Position numbers and translations under genes: made by a program
From: Entomomonas sp945283395
GTDB taxonomy: Bacteria > Pseudomonadota > Gammaproteobacteria > Pseudomonadales > Pseudomonadaceae
Direction: 5' to 3'
Assembly: GCA_946480835.1 (NCBI GenBank)
Contig: CAMLLC010000005.1
Location: 1 to 64,000, forward strand
DNA: 64,000 bases
Shown: positions 26,470 to 35,814 of the stretch, piece after piece
Layout: every line of letters begins with the position of its first letter
Numbering within the stretch: position 1 is the stretch's first letter
The notes under the pieces: generated by a model
Database searches by the model: none
What the model was told of the DNA's origin: nothing
Seen by the model: the letters and a program-made list of their open reading frames with translations, nothing else

Positions 26470-27795
26470 TTATCTCATCATTTCGGCCATTTCTTGGTCA
26501 ATTTTATTAGGGTTATTTAATGCATACTGTAACTTTTCGGCATCAAGATTGCCACACCATTTAGCCACAACTACTGTAGCTAATGCATTACCTACTAGAT
26601 TAGTTAAGGCACGCGCTTCTGACATAAATCGATCGATACCTAGAATCAAGGTAATACCCGCTACCGAAATATGCCCTACAGCAGATAAAGTAGCCGCTAA
26701 TACAATAAAACCACCACCTGTTACTGCTGCGGCTCCTTTTGAAGATAACAATAAAACTAACAGTAACGTGATTTGATGAGTCAAATCGAGTTTTACATCA
26801 GTTGCTTGTGCTATGAAAATAGCGGCCATAGTCAAATAGATAGAGGTTCCATCTAGGTTGAATGAATAGCCTGTAGGAATAACTAAGCCTACTACTGATT
26901 TATGACATCCTGCTTTTTCCATTTTTTTTAACATTCTAGGTAATACAGATTCAGATGAAGATGTACCTAAAACGATCAGCAGTTCTTCACGAATCAAACG
27001 TATCAATTTTAAAATGCTAAAACCGAAATAACGAGAAATAGCACCTAATACAAAGAAAATAAAAATTAAGCAAGTAGCATAAAAACATAACATGAGTTGC
27101 CCTAATTGCCACAAGGTGCTAATACCATAGCGACCAATAGTAAAAGCCATAGCTCCAAAAGCACCTATAGGAGCAAGTTTCATAATGACACTTACAACAT
27201 TGAACATAGCTTGCGCTATTTGATCAATTAAACTTAATAAAAGTTTACCAAAATCACCTAAACGGTGTAATGCAAAGCCAAATAACACAGCAAAGAATAA
27301 AACCTGTAATATTTCGCCACTAGCAAACGCCCCGACAACTGTGTCAGGAATAATATGCATTATAAATTCAACAGTTCCTTGTTCTTTACCAATATATTGC
27401 CCAATATCCTTAGTATCTAAAGTAGTTACATCTACATTCATACCGCTGCCGGGTTTCACTACATTAACAATAATTAAACCTATGATTAATGCCACTGTAG
27501 AAACTACTTCAAAATATAGAATGGCTATACCACCCGTTTTACCAACAGCTTTCATGCTCTCCATGCCAGCTATACCACTAACCACAGTACAGAAAATAAT
27601 GGGCGCAATCACCATTTTAATTAATTTAATAAAACCATCACCAAGGGGTTTCATTGCTTCACCCCACCCCTTTTGAATAACTGTATTTGTGATAGGATCC
27701 ATTATAGTTGGTGAAAAATGACCTACTAAAATACCTAGTATAATGGCGACAATAACCTGAAAATACAAAGACTTATATATTTGTTCATTATGCAT
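26470..27795 (-). CDS. dctA: C4-dicarboxylate transporter DctA
   Basis: A 441-residue proton- or sodium-coupled importer of succinate, fumarate and malate in the inner membrane (DAACS family). It has about eight membrane segments plus two re-entrant hairpins. Diagnostic stretches are GTSSSESVLPRM (first hairpin), PTGYSFNLDGTSIY, and near the C-terminus GIDRFMSEARALTNL and GNALATVVVAKW. Length is close to E. coli DctA (428). No sigma-54 -24/-12 element, expected if DctBD controlled it, is visible upstream, but a perfect 9-bp inverted repeat lies about 60-80 bp ahead of the start. Confidence 0.95.
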   Translation of the reverse strand: MHNEQIYKSLYFQVIVAIILGILVGHFSPTIMDPITNTVIQKGWGEAMKPLGDGFIKLIKMVIAPIIFCTVVSGIAGMESMKAVGKTGGIAILYFEVVSTVALIIGLIIVNVVKPGSGMNVDVTTLDTKDIGQYIGKEQGTVEFIMHIIPDTVVGAFASGEILQVLFFAVLFGFALHRLGDFGKLLLSLIDQIAQAMFNVVSVIMKLAPIGAFGAMAFTIGRYGISTLWQLGQLMLCFYATCLIFIFFVLGAISRYFGFSILKLIRLIREELLIVLGTSSSESVLPRMLKKMEKAGCHKSVVGLVIPTGYSFNLDGTSIYLTMAAIFIAQATDVKLDLTHQITLLLVLLLSSKGAAAVTGGGFIVLAATLSAVGHISVAGITLILGIDRFMSEARALTNLVGNALATVVVAKWCGNLDAEKLQYALNNPNKIDQEMAEMMR

Positions 27796-27854
27796 AATGA
27801 CGGCTTCTCTTTATTAATTATTTGATAAATCGCTCAATTATCATTAATGTACAA

Positions 27855-27877
27855 GTAGATAAAATAGGTTTATCTAC
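27855..27877 (-). promoter_or_regulatory. Candidate operator upstream of dctA
   Basis: A perfect 9-bp inverted repeat, GTAGATAAA/TTTATCTAC, with a 5-base spacer (ATAGG) lies 60-82 bp before the dctA ATG. Its dyad symmetry and position suit a dimeric regulator; a leader hairpin is the alternative. No known regulator motif is matched. The remainder of the 302-bp gap (27796-28097) is AT-rich without a gene. Confidence 0.4.
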
Positions 27878-28097
27878 CTTCATAACTATGACTTGATCAA
27901 CCTATTTAGTATTAATTGATTGTTTTTATATGAGACTTAATAAGTAGTTTAAATTTATATTTATTAAAAATAATCAATTACAAACAAGTCGATTTTACAT
28001 TCTATTACATTTAACATTAAAAGTCCTTAAAAATTATATAATAATTTTGTTGTTGAACAATTCATTAAAAGTATTATAGACGCTCTGCCTTATATCG

Positions 28098-28814
28098 CTA
28101 TTGGCTTGTTAATAAGGTATCTACCCATAAAGGAACTTTTTCTGAAGCTAGCCCATAAATTGCTCTATTAAATAGTTTTTTATTTTGACCAGGTTCTAAG
28201 TTAATTTCTAAGGTATCTATATTATTTGCCCTTGCGTCTGCCACAAAACCAGCAGCAGGATAGACATTACCAGAAGTCCCTATGACTACAAATAAATCAG
28301 CTGAAGCTAATGCTTGATAAATTTCATCCATTTGAAAGGGTATTTCGTTAAACCACACAATATTTGGTCTTAGAACTTGTGGAGGCTGACAACAATGACA
28401 TAAATCTTGCTCAGTTATATCTTGTTGCCAATCATAGCAACGTCCTGTTTTTACACAACGCACTTTTAATAATTCACCATGCATATGAATGACATGATGG
28501 GAGCCTGCTCTTTCATGTAAATTATCTATATTTTGAGTCACTATTGTGACTGCACCATTAAATTTTTTTTGCAATTTAGCTAAGGCTAAATGAGCTGCAT
28601 TTGGTTTAATTTTAGTAGCAAGTAAATCACGCCGCCGAGCATTATAAAAATCTTGAACTAACCGGGGATTACGTTGAAAAGCTTCAGGAGTGCATACATC
28701 ATCTATAGGATACTTTTCCCATAATCCGTCCTCAGCTCGGAAAGTAGCAATACCTGACTCGGCTGAAATGCCTGCACCTGTTAAAATAACTATATGTTTA
28801 GGTAATACTGTCAT
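28098..28814 (-). CDS. cobB: NAD-dependent protein deacylase, Sir2 family (CobB)
   Basis: A 238-residue sirtuin that removes acetyl or succinyl groups from lysines using NAD+. NAD-binding GAGISAESGI is at residues 13-22, with TQNIDNLHERAG and the catalytic histidine in MHGELL. Zinc is bound by CVKTGRC and the CHCC cluster. The FYNARRR segment supplies the Tyr-x-x-Arg pair that marks class III desuccinylase/deacetylase sirtuins such as E. coli CobB. It is divergent from folE with 156 bp between the starts. Substrates here are not predictable. Confidence 0.92.
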   Translation of the reverse strand: MTVLPKHIVILTGAGISAESGIATFRAEDGLWEKYPIDDVCTPEAFQRNPRLVQDFYNARRRDLLATKIKPNAAHLALAKLQKKFNGAVTIVTQNIDNLHERAGSHHVIHMHGELLKVRCVKTGRCYDWQQDITEQDLCHCCQPPQVLRPNIVWFNEIPFQMDEIYQALASADLFVVIGTSGNVYPAAGFVADARANNIDTLEINLEPGQNKKLFNRAIYGLASEKVPLWVDTLLTSQ

Positions 28815-28970
28815 TTTGCAATAACCTTTTTAGAAAACTATATTATACAAAGGGTGAGTGTATTATTATTAATTTTCATCGAGCATATTACTAAAATTGA
28901 GTTTAATCAATAAAAACTTTAAGGTACTATTAGCAAGATAATATTATTAATTTAGCTTTAGAGAAAAACT

Positions 28971-29516
28971 ATGTCGCTGCAACAATACTATACTGCTATT
29001 TTAGGTGAGTTAGGCGAAGATCCTAGCAGAGAAGGGTTAATCGATACGCCAAAAAGAGCAGCCAAAGCCATGCAATACTTATGTAAAGGCTATCAACAGA
29101 CATTACAAGAAGTAGTAGGCGGTGCACTCTTTACATCTGATAATAGCGAAATGGTATTGGTAAAAGACATTGAACTTTACTCTCTATGTGAACATCATCT
29201 GTTACCTTTCATTGGTAAAGCCCATGTTGCCTATCTACCTAATGGTAAAGTCCTTGGACTATCAAAAATTGCTCGTATAGTAGATATGTTTGCTAGACGT
29301 TTACAGATTCAAGAAAACTTAACTCATCAAATTGCTGATGCAATTGAGGAAATCACAGGCGCGTTAGGTGTAGCTGTGGTGGTAGAAGCTAAACATATGT
29401 GTATGATGATGCGGGGTGTAGAAAAACAGAATTCCACTATGATCACCTCTGTGATGTTAGGTGCATTTCGTGAAAAATCTACTACTCGTGCTGAATTCTT
29501 AAGTCTTATTAAGTAG
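28971..29516 (+). CDS. folE: GTP cyclohydrolase I FolE
   Basis: Converts GTP to dihydroneopterin triphosphate, the first step of folate synthesis. The 181-residue protein carries the zinc ligands Cys73, His76 and Cys144, in the same spacing as E. coli FolE (Cys110, His113, Cys181). Conserved stretches are SLCEHHLLPF, GLSKIARIVD and MMMRGVEKQNS. It lacks the longer N-terminus of the E. coli enzyme, like the shorter pseudomonad forms. xthA starts ten bases after its stop, so the two are probably one transcript. Confidence 0.95.
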   Translation: MSLQQYYTAILGELGEDPSREGLIDTPKRAAKAMQYLCKGYQQTLQEVVGGALFTSDNSEMVLVKDIELYSLCEHHLLPFIGKAHVAYLPNGKVLGLSKIARIVDMFARRLQIQENLTHQIADAIEEITGALGVAVVVEAKHMCMMMRGVEKQNSTMITSVMLGAFREKSTTRAEFLSLIK

Positions 29517-29526
29517 ATTAAACATT

Positions 29527-30339
29527 GTGAAAATAGTATCTTTTAATATTAATGGGCTACGTGCTCGTCTTCACCAATTACAGGCTATTGTCGATAAATA
29601 TCATCCTGACATCATAGGATTACAAGAAACAAAGGTAGATGACTCCCAATTTCCTTTAGTTGATCTGGAGCAAATGGGATACCATTTAGAATTTTTTGGT
29701 CAAAAAAGCCATTATGGAGTAGCATTACTGTCAATCAAACCACCTATCGAAATTCATAAAGGGTTTCCCACAGATTCTGATATGGCGCAAAGGCGTCTTA
29801 TTTTTGGAGTTTATGAAGATGATAAAGGGCAGCCATTAACAGTAATGAATGGCTATTTTCCGCAAGGAGAAAATAGAGCGCACCCTATAAAATTTCCAGC
29901 AAAAAAACGATTTTATGCTGATTTATTAACTTATTTAGAACACTCAAAGCAGCCTATTCAACCTCTAGTTATTATGGGAGACTTTAATATATCACCACAG
30001 GACAGTGATATAGGAATAGGTGAAAAGAATGCAAAGCGCTGGCTGCAAACTGGTAAATGTAGTTTTTTACCAGAAGAAAGAGAGTGGATGGATAAATTAC
30101 TAAAGTGGGGATTAATGGATAGTTATCGTACGTTATACCCTAATCTAGTGGATAGGCTTAGTTGGTTTCCCTATCGTAGTCGAGGCTTTGAAGATACCCC
30201 TAAAAGGGGCCTAAGGATCGATTTAATTCTTTCCTCATTGGCTTTAAAAGACCGCCTTCAAGCAGCAGGTATAGATTATGATATTAGAGCTATGGAGAAA
30301 CCTTCTGACCATTGCCCTATTTGGTTAGTATTGAAATAA
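29527..30339 (+). CDS. xthA: Exodeoxyribonuclease III XthA
   Basis: A 270-residue Mg-dependent AP endonuclease and 3'-5' exonuclease of base excision repair. Motifs are FNINGLRAR at the N-terminus, LQETKV (metal-binding Glu), MGDFNISP and the C-terminal PSDHCPIW with the catalytic histidine; the protein aligns along its length with E. coli ExoIII (268). The start is GTG 29527, which places MKIVSFNINGLRAR correctly; no good Shine-Dalgarno precedes it, consistent with coupling to folE ten bases upstream. The stop codon lies within a hairpin shared with convergent rlmB. Confidence 0.95.
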   Translation: MKIVSFNINGLRARLHQLQAIVDKYHPDIIGLQETKVDDSQFPLVDLEQMGYHLEFFGQKSHYGVALLSIKPPIEIHKGFPTDSDMAQRRLIFGVYEDDKGQPLTVMNGYFPQGENRAHPIKFPAKKRFYADLLTYLEHSKQPIQPLVIMGDFNISPQDSDIGIGEKNAKRWLQTGKCSFLPEEREWMDKLLKWGLMDSYRTLYPNLVDRLSWFPYRSRGFEDTPKRGLRIDLILSSLALKDRLQAAGIDYDIRAMEKPSDHCPIWLVLK

Positions 30340-30365
30340 GTTAGCTTATAACTAAGCTAACTTAT
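30336..30365. terminator. Hairpin shared by xthA and rlmB 3' ends
   Basis: A perfect 13-bp stem (ATAAGTTAGCTTA/TAAGCTAACTTAT) with a 4-base loop spans the xthA stop codon and the last codons plus stop of rlmB on the opposite strand. It can form in both transcripts. No strong T-run follows on either side, so it may act as a 3' stabilising hairpin or a factor-assisted bidirectional terminator. Confidence 0.65.
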
Positions 30366-31112
30366 GTTAGTTCTTTGCCTTACAACTTCAAATAAACAAA
30401 TACCAGTAGCTACTGAGACATTTAAGCTACTAACACTACCTAACATAGGTAACTTCACCAAATAATCACAACATTCCCTTGTTAATCGTCGCATACCTTT
30501 ATCCTCTGCTCCCATAACTAAGACAGTAGGGATAGTTAAATCCTGTTGGTAAATTTGCTGTTCTGCTTCACCTGCTGTACCTACTATCCACAAACCACGC
30601 TGTTGCAGTTTTTCTAAAGTACGGACCAAATTAGTAACTGCTACAAGCGGAATAACTTCTGCTGCACCACAAGCTACTTTACGTACAGTAGCATTTAAGG
30701 TAGCTGATTTGTCTTTAGGAATAATAACTGCTTGAACTCCAGCAGCATCAGCAGTCCTAAGACAAGCTCCTAAGTTATGGGGATCAGTTATATTATCTAA
30801 TGCTAGCAATAGAGGAGTGTCAGTCAGTCTCTCTAGCATTTCTTGCAACATAGCCTCACTCCATACTTGACTTGGGGATACTTCTGCAATTATACCTTGA
30901 TGAGTTACTTCATTAGCCATTAATGCATCTAATTCATCTCGTGTTAGGAGTTGTATAGGAATATGGTATTTATTAGCTTGTTGAATAATAACCTGCATTC
31001 GAGGATCTTCTCTTCCAGTCAATACCCATAATTGTTTTAGTCTTTTAACATGATGCTTAAGTAGTGCTTCTACCACATGTATACCATAAACTTTTTGCAA
31101 CTGACTCATCAT
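30357..31112 (-). CDS. rlmB: 23S rRNA Gm2251 2'-O-methyltransferase RlmB
   Basis: A 251-residue SPOUT-class (TrmH family) enzyme that methylates the ribose of G2251 in the peptidyl-transferase P loop. The N-terminal RNA-binding domain (residues 5-80, MSQLQKVYGIHVVEALL) precedes the knotted SAM domain, with motif 1 NITDPHNLGACLRTADAAG, motif 2 LVMGAEDKGM and motif 3 LPMLGSVSSLNVSVA. Length is near E. coli RlmB (243). Its ATG overlaps the rnr stop (ATGA), as in the widespread rnr-rlmB pair. The 3' end is within a hairpin shared with xthA. Confidence 0.96.
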   Translation of the reverse strand: MMSQLQKVYGIHVVEALLKHHVKRLKQLWVLTGREDPRMQVIIQQANKYHIPIQLLTRDELDALMANEVTHQGIIAEVSPSQVWSEAMLQEMLERLTDTPLLLALDNITDPHNLGACLRTADAAGVQAVIIPKDKSATLNATVRKVACGAAEVIPLVAVTNLVRTLEKLQQRGLWIVGTAGEAEQQIYQQDLTIPTVLVMGAEDKGMRRLTRECCDYLVKLPMLGSVSSLNVSVATGICLFEVVRQRTNIS

Positions 31113-33670
31113 TTGGTCACCTTACGTTTTTTATTAGCTTGTTTTGTTTTTGGATTGATTATGGTATTTCGATCAGTCAATGTTGAACCTCGTTGTTTGC
31201 TTCGTTTGGTTCGTTTTACTTTAGTTTCAGCTTTGGCTACTATTTCTTTAGCTTTAGCTAAAATTTCCTCAGTTACCTTCACCTGAACTTTTTTATTAGT
31301 TTTCTTTTTAGCATTCACCTTAAGATCATTTATCTTTATTGGTATTTTTTGTAATACTTTTTTGTCAAGAGCCAGCTCAGTTTTGTTAGTAGCTTTCCTC
31401 CTTTTTTTCAAAGAAGTATTTTTTACAGTCAAATTAATAGCATTTTCTACTAAATCAAAATCAATTTCTCTATTATCCATATCAACTCGAGAGACAATGA
31501 CTTCTATAAAATCGCCTAATCGAAAAGCACGTCCACTACGCTCACCTATTAATTGATGATGAATATTATCAAAATGATAATAATCACCCGGTAAAGCTGT
31601 TACATGAACTAAGCCTTCTACAAAAATATCAGAAAGTTCAACAAAGAAACCAAAATTAGTAACAGCAGTAATAACGCCCTTGAGTTGCCCTCCTACTCGC
31701 TCCTGCATATACTCACATTTTAACCAATTAACTACATCTCTAGTAGCCTCATCAGCACGACGTTCACATTGGGAACAATGTTCTCCTAATTTTTCTAACC
31801 TTGCTAAATCATATGGATAAATTCGTGCTTTAAGTAAGCTAGAAGCCCCAGCTCTAACAACATGTTCAGAGGCTTTCTTAGCGCGTATCATACTTCTAAT
31901 AGCTCTATGTACTAGCAAATCAGGATAACGCCTAATAGGTGAAGTAAAATGCGCATAAGCTTCATAGTTTAGCCCAAAATGTCCCTTGTTCTCTGGAGTA
32001 TAATGAGCCTGCCCCATAGATCGTAACATAACTGTTTGTATAAGATTAAAATCACTGCGCCCTTTAATCTTCTCTAATAAATTAAAATAATCAGCTGGAT
32101 GAGGTTCGCCTTTACCTTTATGCAATGTTAACCCTAACCCTCCGAGGAAAGCTTGAAGTTTTTCTAGTTTTTCCTCTGTAGGGCCATCATGAACTCGAAA
32201 TAAAGAGGGGATTTCATGAGCTATCAAAAAATTTGCTGCTGCTACATTAGCGCATAACATACATTCTTCTATTAGACGATGAGCTTCATTACGAACCCTA
32301 GGAGCTATTTCTTTGATTTTACGATCCGTATCGAAAATAATATAAGTTTCTTGAGTATCAAAATCTATAGCATTTCTGTGATGACGAGCAGCCAACAATA
32401 CTTTATAAAGTGCATATAACTGTTTCAAAGGCGTAATAAGATGTGGCATCTCTTTACGTATAGCCTTAGCTTCACTACTATTAGGTTTTTCTAAAAGCTG
32501 ACTAACTTTAGTGTAAGTTAAGCGAGCATGGGAGTTAATAAGTCCTTCATAAAATACATAATGGGTCATTTTCCCCTGCTTATTAATAGTCATTTCGCAT
32601 ACTATGGCTAATCTGTCTACTAACGGGTTTAACGAGCATAAGCCATTAGAAAGTACCTCAGGCAACATAGGTATTACTTGTTCAGGGAAATAAACAGAAG
32701 TACTTCTGTTTTCTGCTTCAGTGTCTAAAGCTGAAGCTATTTTTACATAATGGGAAACATCAGCAATAGCTACATATAATTTCCAACCCTGTTTAGTACT
32801 TTCTGCATAAACAGCATCATCAAAATCTCTAGCATCTTCCCCATCTATAGTAACAAAAGGCAAATTTCTCAAATCAATTCTATGCTTTTTATCTTTTGCT
32901 GCTACTTCAGGCTTTATTTTTTTGATTTCTTTTTCAACCTCAGCAGACCATTCATGCGGAATATCATAACTTTTTAAAGCTACTTCAATTTCCATACCAG
33001 GTGCTAAATAATCACCTATAATATTAATAATCTCACCTTGGGCCTGCCTAAAAGCGGTAGGCCATTGCAAAACTTTAACTTCGACAAACTGACCATGCTT
33101 TGCATTAGCTTGTAAGCCAGGAGGAATTAATACCTCTTGTGGGATTTTAGGATTATCAGCTATAACTCGTCCTATGCCACCTTCATTGTAATAACGCCCT
33201 ACTAATGTTTCATGGGCACGTTTAACAACTTCTACAATTGCACCTTCTCTACGACCTTTACGATCATAGCCAGTAATACGTGCCAAAGCTCTATCTCCAT
33301 CAAATACTAATCGCATTTGAGTAGGCGTTAGAAATAAATCATCACTACCATTATCTGGAGCTAAAAAACCAAAGCCATCTCTATGTCCTATAACCCTGCC
33401 GCCGATAAGATCAAGTTTATCAACGGGCGCATAGGCACCACGCCGGGTATAAATAACTTGCCCATCCCGCTCCATGGCTCTTAATCTACGTCTTAATGCC
33501 TCTTGCTCATCGTCACTTGTTAAGGCAAATTCTATTATTAATTGGTCTCGAGTAGCAGGTGCACCTCGTTCGGCTAAATGTTTTAGAATCAATTCACGAC
33601 TAGGAATAGGATTCTCATAATGAGAGGCTTCTCTTGTTGCCTCTGGGTCAATATCACGCCAATTTACCAT
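31109..33670 (-). CDS. rnr: Ribonuclease R
   Basis: An 853-residue processive 3'-5' exoribonuclease that can degrade structured RNA. Order of domains: N-terminal helix-turn-helix-like region (residues 20-80), two cold-shock domains, the RNB catalytic domain with DGEDARDFDDA supplying the metal-binding aspartates, an S1 domain near residues 640-730, and a long lysine-rich tail (from about 745) rich in KK and KT. The tail is of the type that aids unwinding in E. coli RNase R (813 residues). It is the first gene of rnr-rlmB. The 259-bp gap upstream of it contains no gene. Confidence 0.96.
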   Translation of the reverse strand: MVNWRDIDPEATREASHYENPIPSRELILKHLAERGAPATRDQLIIEFALTSDDEQEALRRRLRAMERDGQVIYTRRGAYAPVDKLDLIGGRVIGHRDGFGFLAPDNGSDDLFLTPTQMRLVFDGDRALARITGYDRKGRREGAIVEVVKRAHETLVGRYYNEGGIGRVIADNPKIPQEVLIPPGLQANAKHGQFVEVKVLQWPTAFRQAQGEIINIIGDYLAPGMEIEVALKSYDIPHEWSAEVEKEIKKIKPEVAAKDKKHRIDLRNLPFVTIDGEDARDFDDAVYAESTKQGWKLYVAIADVSHYVKIASALDTEAENRSTSVYFPEQVIPMLPEVLSNGLCSLNPLVDRLAIVCEMTINKQGKMTHYVFYEGLINSHARLTYTKVSQLLEKPNSSEAKAIRKEMPHLITPLKQLYALYKVLLAARHHRNAIDFDTQETYIIFDTDRKIKEIAPRVRNEAHRLIEECMLCANVAAANFLIAHEIPSLFRVHDGPTEEKLEKLQAFLGGLGLTLHKGKGEPHPADYFNLLEKIKGRSDFNLIQTVMLRSMGQAHYTPENKGHFGLNYEAYAHFTSPIRRYPDLLVHRAIRSMIRAKKASEHVVRAGASSLLKARIYPYDLARLEKLGEHCSQCERRADEATRDVVNWLKCEYMQERVGGQLKGVITAVTNFGFFVELSDIFVEGLVHVTALPGDYYHFDNIHHQLIGERSGRAFRLGDFIEVIVSRVDMDNREIDFDLVENAINLTVKNTSLKKRRKATNKTELALDKKVLQKIPIKINDLKVNAKKKTNKKVQVKVTEEILAKAKEIVAKAETKVKRTKRSKQRGSTLTDRNTIINPKTKQANKKRKVTK

Positions 33671-33929
33671 GCGTTTTAAAATACCTTTTTAAAATAAAAA
33701 TTAACTATTACTGTTAAATATAGTATAAAAATACTTACGACCTTTGTTAGATAAGATAGCATGGCGTCCATTTTTGCTTACTTGAGCATGAATTACTAGT
33801 TTTTTTAATGGAACTACTACTTAATATTTAGTTTATTATTTGCAATTAATCAACCTATCTATCAAAATTAATTATTATGCCTATTTTTACTATTTTATTA
33901 TTATAAATCATTTTAATATGTTCCTTTCA

Positions 33930-35669
33930 CTACTTTTTTTCTAACGTTTCAAGTAAAGCGATCTGTAATCTAGAATGAATTTTAATAAACCAACGCCAAA
34001 GTACAATAGTTAATATAGCAATAACTATTAATACAATCACTAATAAATCGCGCGAAGGTAAAATAGTTGACGATAAAGCAGATAATAATAATAAAGTTAC
34101 TATTATGGAAAGTGCTGGAATAACCTCAGCAATTACCTTTTGCAACCTTATATTACTTCCTTTTAAACTCATTTCGGCTAATAACATAGACAGCGCTTTA
34201 AGCTTTCTATAGGCTGCTATTAAAAATGGTAAAGAAATAATCAGAGTAACACAACAAATCACCGCTTTACGATAATCCACAGCATCTATCCATTTATCTA
34301 ACCAATTGCTTAAAGGATCTATAAAATAGGCTACCCCTAAAAAAATCGCAGTAACTAAAGCTAAATTTACCCCTACTTGTAAAATAATGCGCTTAATCAT
34401 AGCGGCTAGAACAGCTTTATCACCATGTAGTCTAATATGATCAACCCATTGTGTATATGCGTTACACACTTTAGCAATAGGTGTTGGAAAAAATTTACCT
34501 AAGATCTTTGTTAAAGGGTCAGCCGCTTTTATTAAGTAAGGGGTAGTTAAGGTCGTAATAACAGATACAGCTACCGTTATCGAATAAAGGAATTCTCCTG
34601 TTACTTTTAAACTAATGCCTAACGCTGCAATAATAAAGGAGAACTCACCTATTTGTGATAACCCCATCCCTACTCTTAATGAAGTTCTTCCTTGATTACC
34701 TGCAATGAATGCACCCAAACTACAAGAAAAGACTTTCCCAATAATAACCGCAATAGCAATAACTAAAATTTCTACACTATATTGTTGTAAAATGCTAGGA
34801 TCTATTAACATGCCTATGGTCACAAAAAAAATGGCACTAAACATGTCCCGAACTGGTTCGATAATACGTTCTATTTGAACTAATTGGCGAGATTCCGCCA
34901 TAATAGCGCCTATTAAAAAAGCACCAAGCACTACACTATAATCAAGGTATATAACTAATAAGCAAAAACCAAAACACAATCCTAGAACGCTTACCAACAT
35001 CATCTCATCACTTTGCAGCCGAGCTATATAAGCTAATATACGAGGTACCATCGTAATACCTACTACTAGTGAGACCACCATAAATAAAACTAATTTACTG
35101 ATAGTAGCTATTACACCAGTAGCACCTATATCTCCTCCTGATGTTGCAATGCCTGATAAGAGTGCAATAATACCTATACCTAGCATATCTTCAACTATTA
35201 ACACTCCAAAAATAAGCTGTGCAAAACGCTCGTGCTTCATTTTCAAATCGTTAAGTGCTTTTACTATAATAGTAGTTGAGGAAATAGCTAACATGGCGCC
35301 TAAAAACAATGGTTCCAATTTACCCCAACCAAAAAAACGGCCAATTTCACGACCTATCCAAATCATTACAAATATTTCTATTAAGGCAGCCATGAATGCT
35401 GTTGCACCAACAGAAAATAGCTTTCTAATACTAAATTCAAGCCCTAAGCAAAACATTAAGAAAATAACCCCTAATTGGGAAAGAGTCTCTATGCTTTCCT
35501 TATTATGGATAAGACCAGGTTTGATGAAATAAGGGCCTATCAAAAAACCAGCAACAATATAGCCTAATACGGCAGGCTGTTTTAATCGGCTGAAAATAAC
35601 GATAGAAACACCTGCAAATAACATAAGAATAGCCAAATCTTGAAGAAAACTAGTAGCGTGATGCAACAT
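33930..35669 (-). CDS. CPA2-family cation:proton antiporter without RCK domain
   Basis: A 579-residue membrane protein with the 12-13-segment antiporter fold (residues 5-390, with AISSTTIIVKAL, VLIVEDMLGI and GLSQIGEFSFIIAALG typical of CPA2/KefB relatives). A further membrane block from about residue 430 to 560 contains roughly four segments. Unlike its neighbour YbaL it lacks a C-terminal TrkA-N nucleotide-binding domain, so regulation must differ. The transported cation (K+ or Na+) is not readable. The start ATG is followed by MLHHATSF, and the gene is divergent from the thioesterase gene. Confidence 0.8.
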   Translation of the reverse strand: MLHHATSFLQDLAILMLFAGVSIVIFSRLKQPAVLGYIVAGFLIGPYFIKPGLIHNKESIETLSQLGVIFLMFCLGLEFSIRKLFSVGATAFMAALIEIFVMIWIGREIGRFFGWGKLEPLFLGAMLAISSTTIIVKALNDLKMKHERFAQLIFGVLIVEDMLGIGIIALLSGIATSGGDIGATGVIATISKLVLFMVVSLVVGITMVPRILAYIARLQSDEMMLVSVLGLCFGFCLLVIYLDYSVVLGAFLIGAIMAESRQLVQIERIIEPVRDMFSAIFFVTIGMLIDPSILQQYSVEILVIAIAVIIGKVFSCSLGAFIAGNQGRTSLRVGMGLSQIGEFSFIIAALGISLKVTGEFLYSITVAVSVITTLTTPYLIKAADPLTKILGKFFPTPIAKVCNAYTQWVDHIRLHGDKAVLAAMIKRIILQVGVNLALVTAIFLGVAYFIDPLSNWLDKWIDAVDYRKAVICCVTLIISLPFLIAAYRKLKALSMLLAEMSLKGSNIRLQKVIAEVIPALSIIVTLLLLSALSSTILPSRDLLVIVLIVIAILTIVLWRWFIKIHSRLQIALLETLEKK

Positions 35670-35781
35670 GGCCTCCTATTATTGGTTTATCATTACAAAA
35701 CATAATCATTATGCTACATTTTAATAGAAAATTTAAATTTAATGCTATTATATCCAACTATTTAAAGATTAAAATTAACGG

Positions 35782-35800
35782 TTTATTGTTAATCATTATC
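35782..35800 (+). promoter_or_regulatory. Fur-box-like sequence
   Basis: A 19-base segment ending TTAATCATTATC matches about 15 of 19 positions of the classical Fur box. It sits just ahead of the AAGGAAA ribosome-binding site of the thioesterase gene. AT-rich DNA produces such matches by chance, so this is a candidate only. Confidence 0.25.
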
Positions 35801-35814
35801 AAGGAAACATCTAG

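Noticed and set aside
27796..28097. Sigma-54 promoter upstream of dctA
   Set aside because: No GG-N10-GC type -24/-12 element was found in the gap on the relevant strand.
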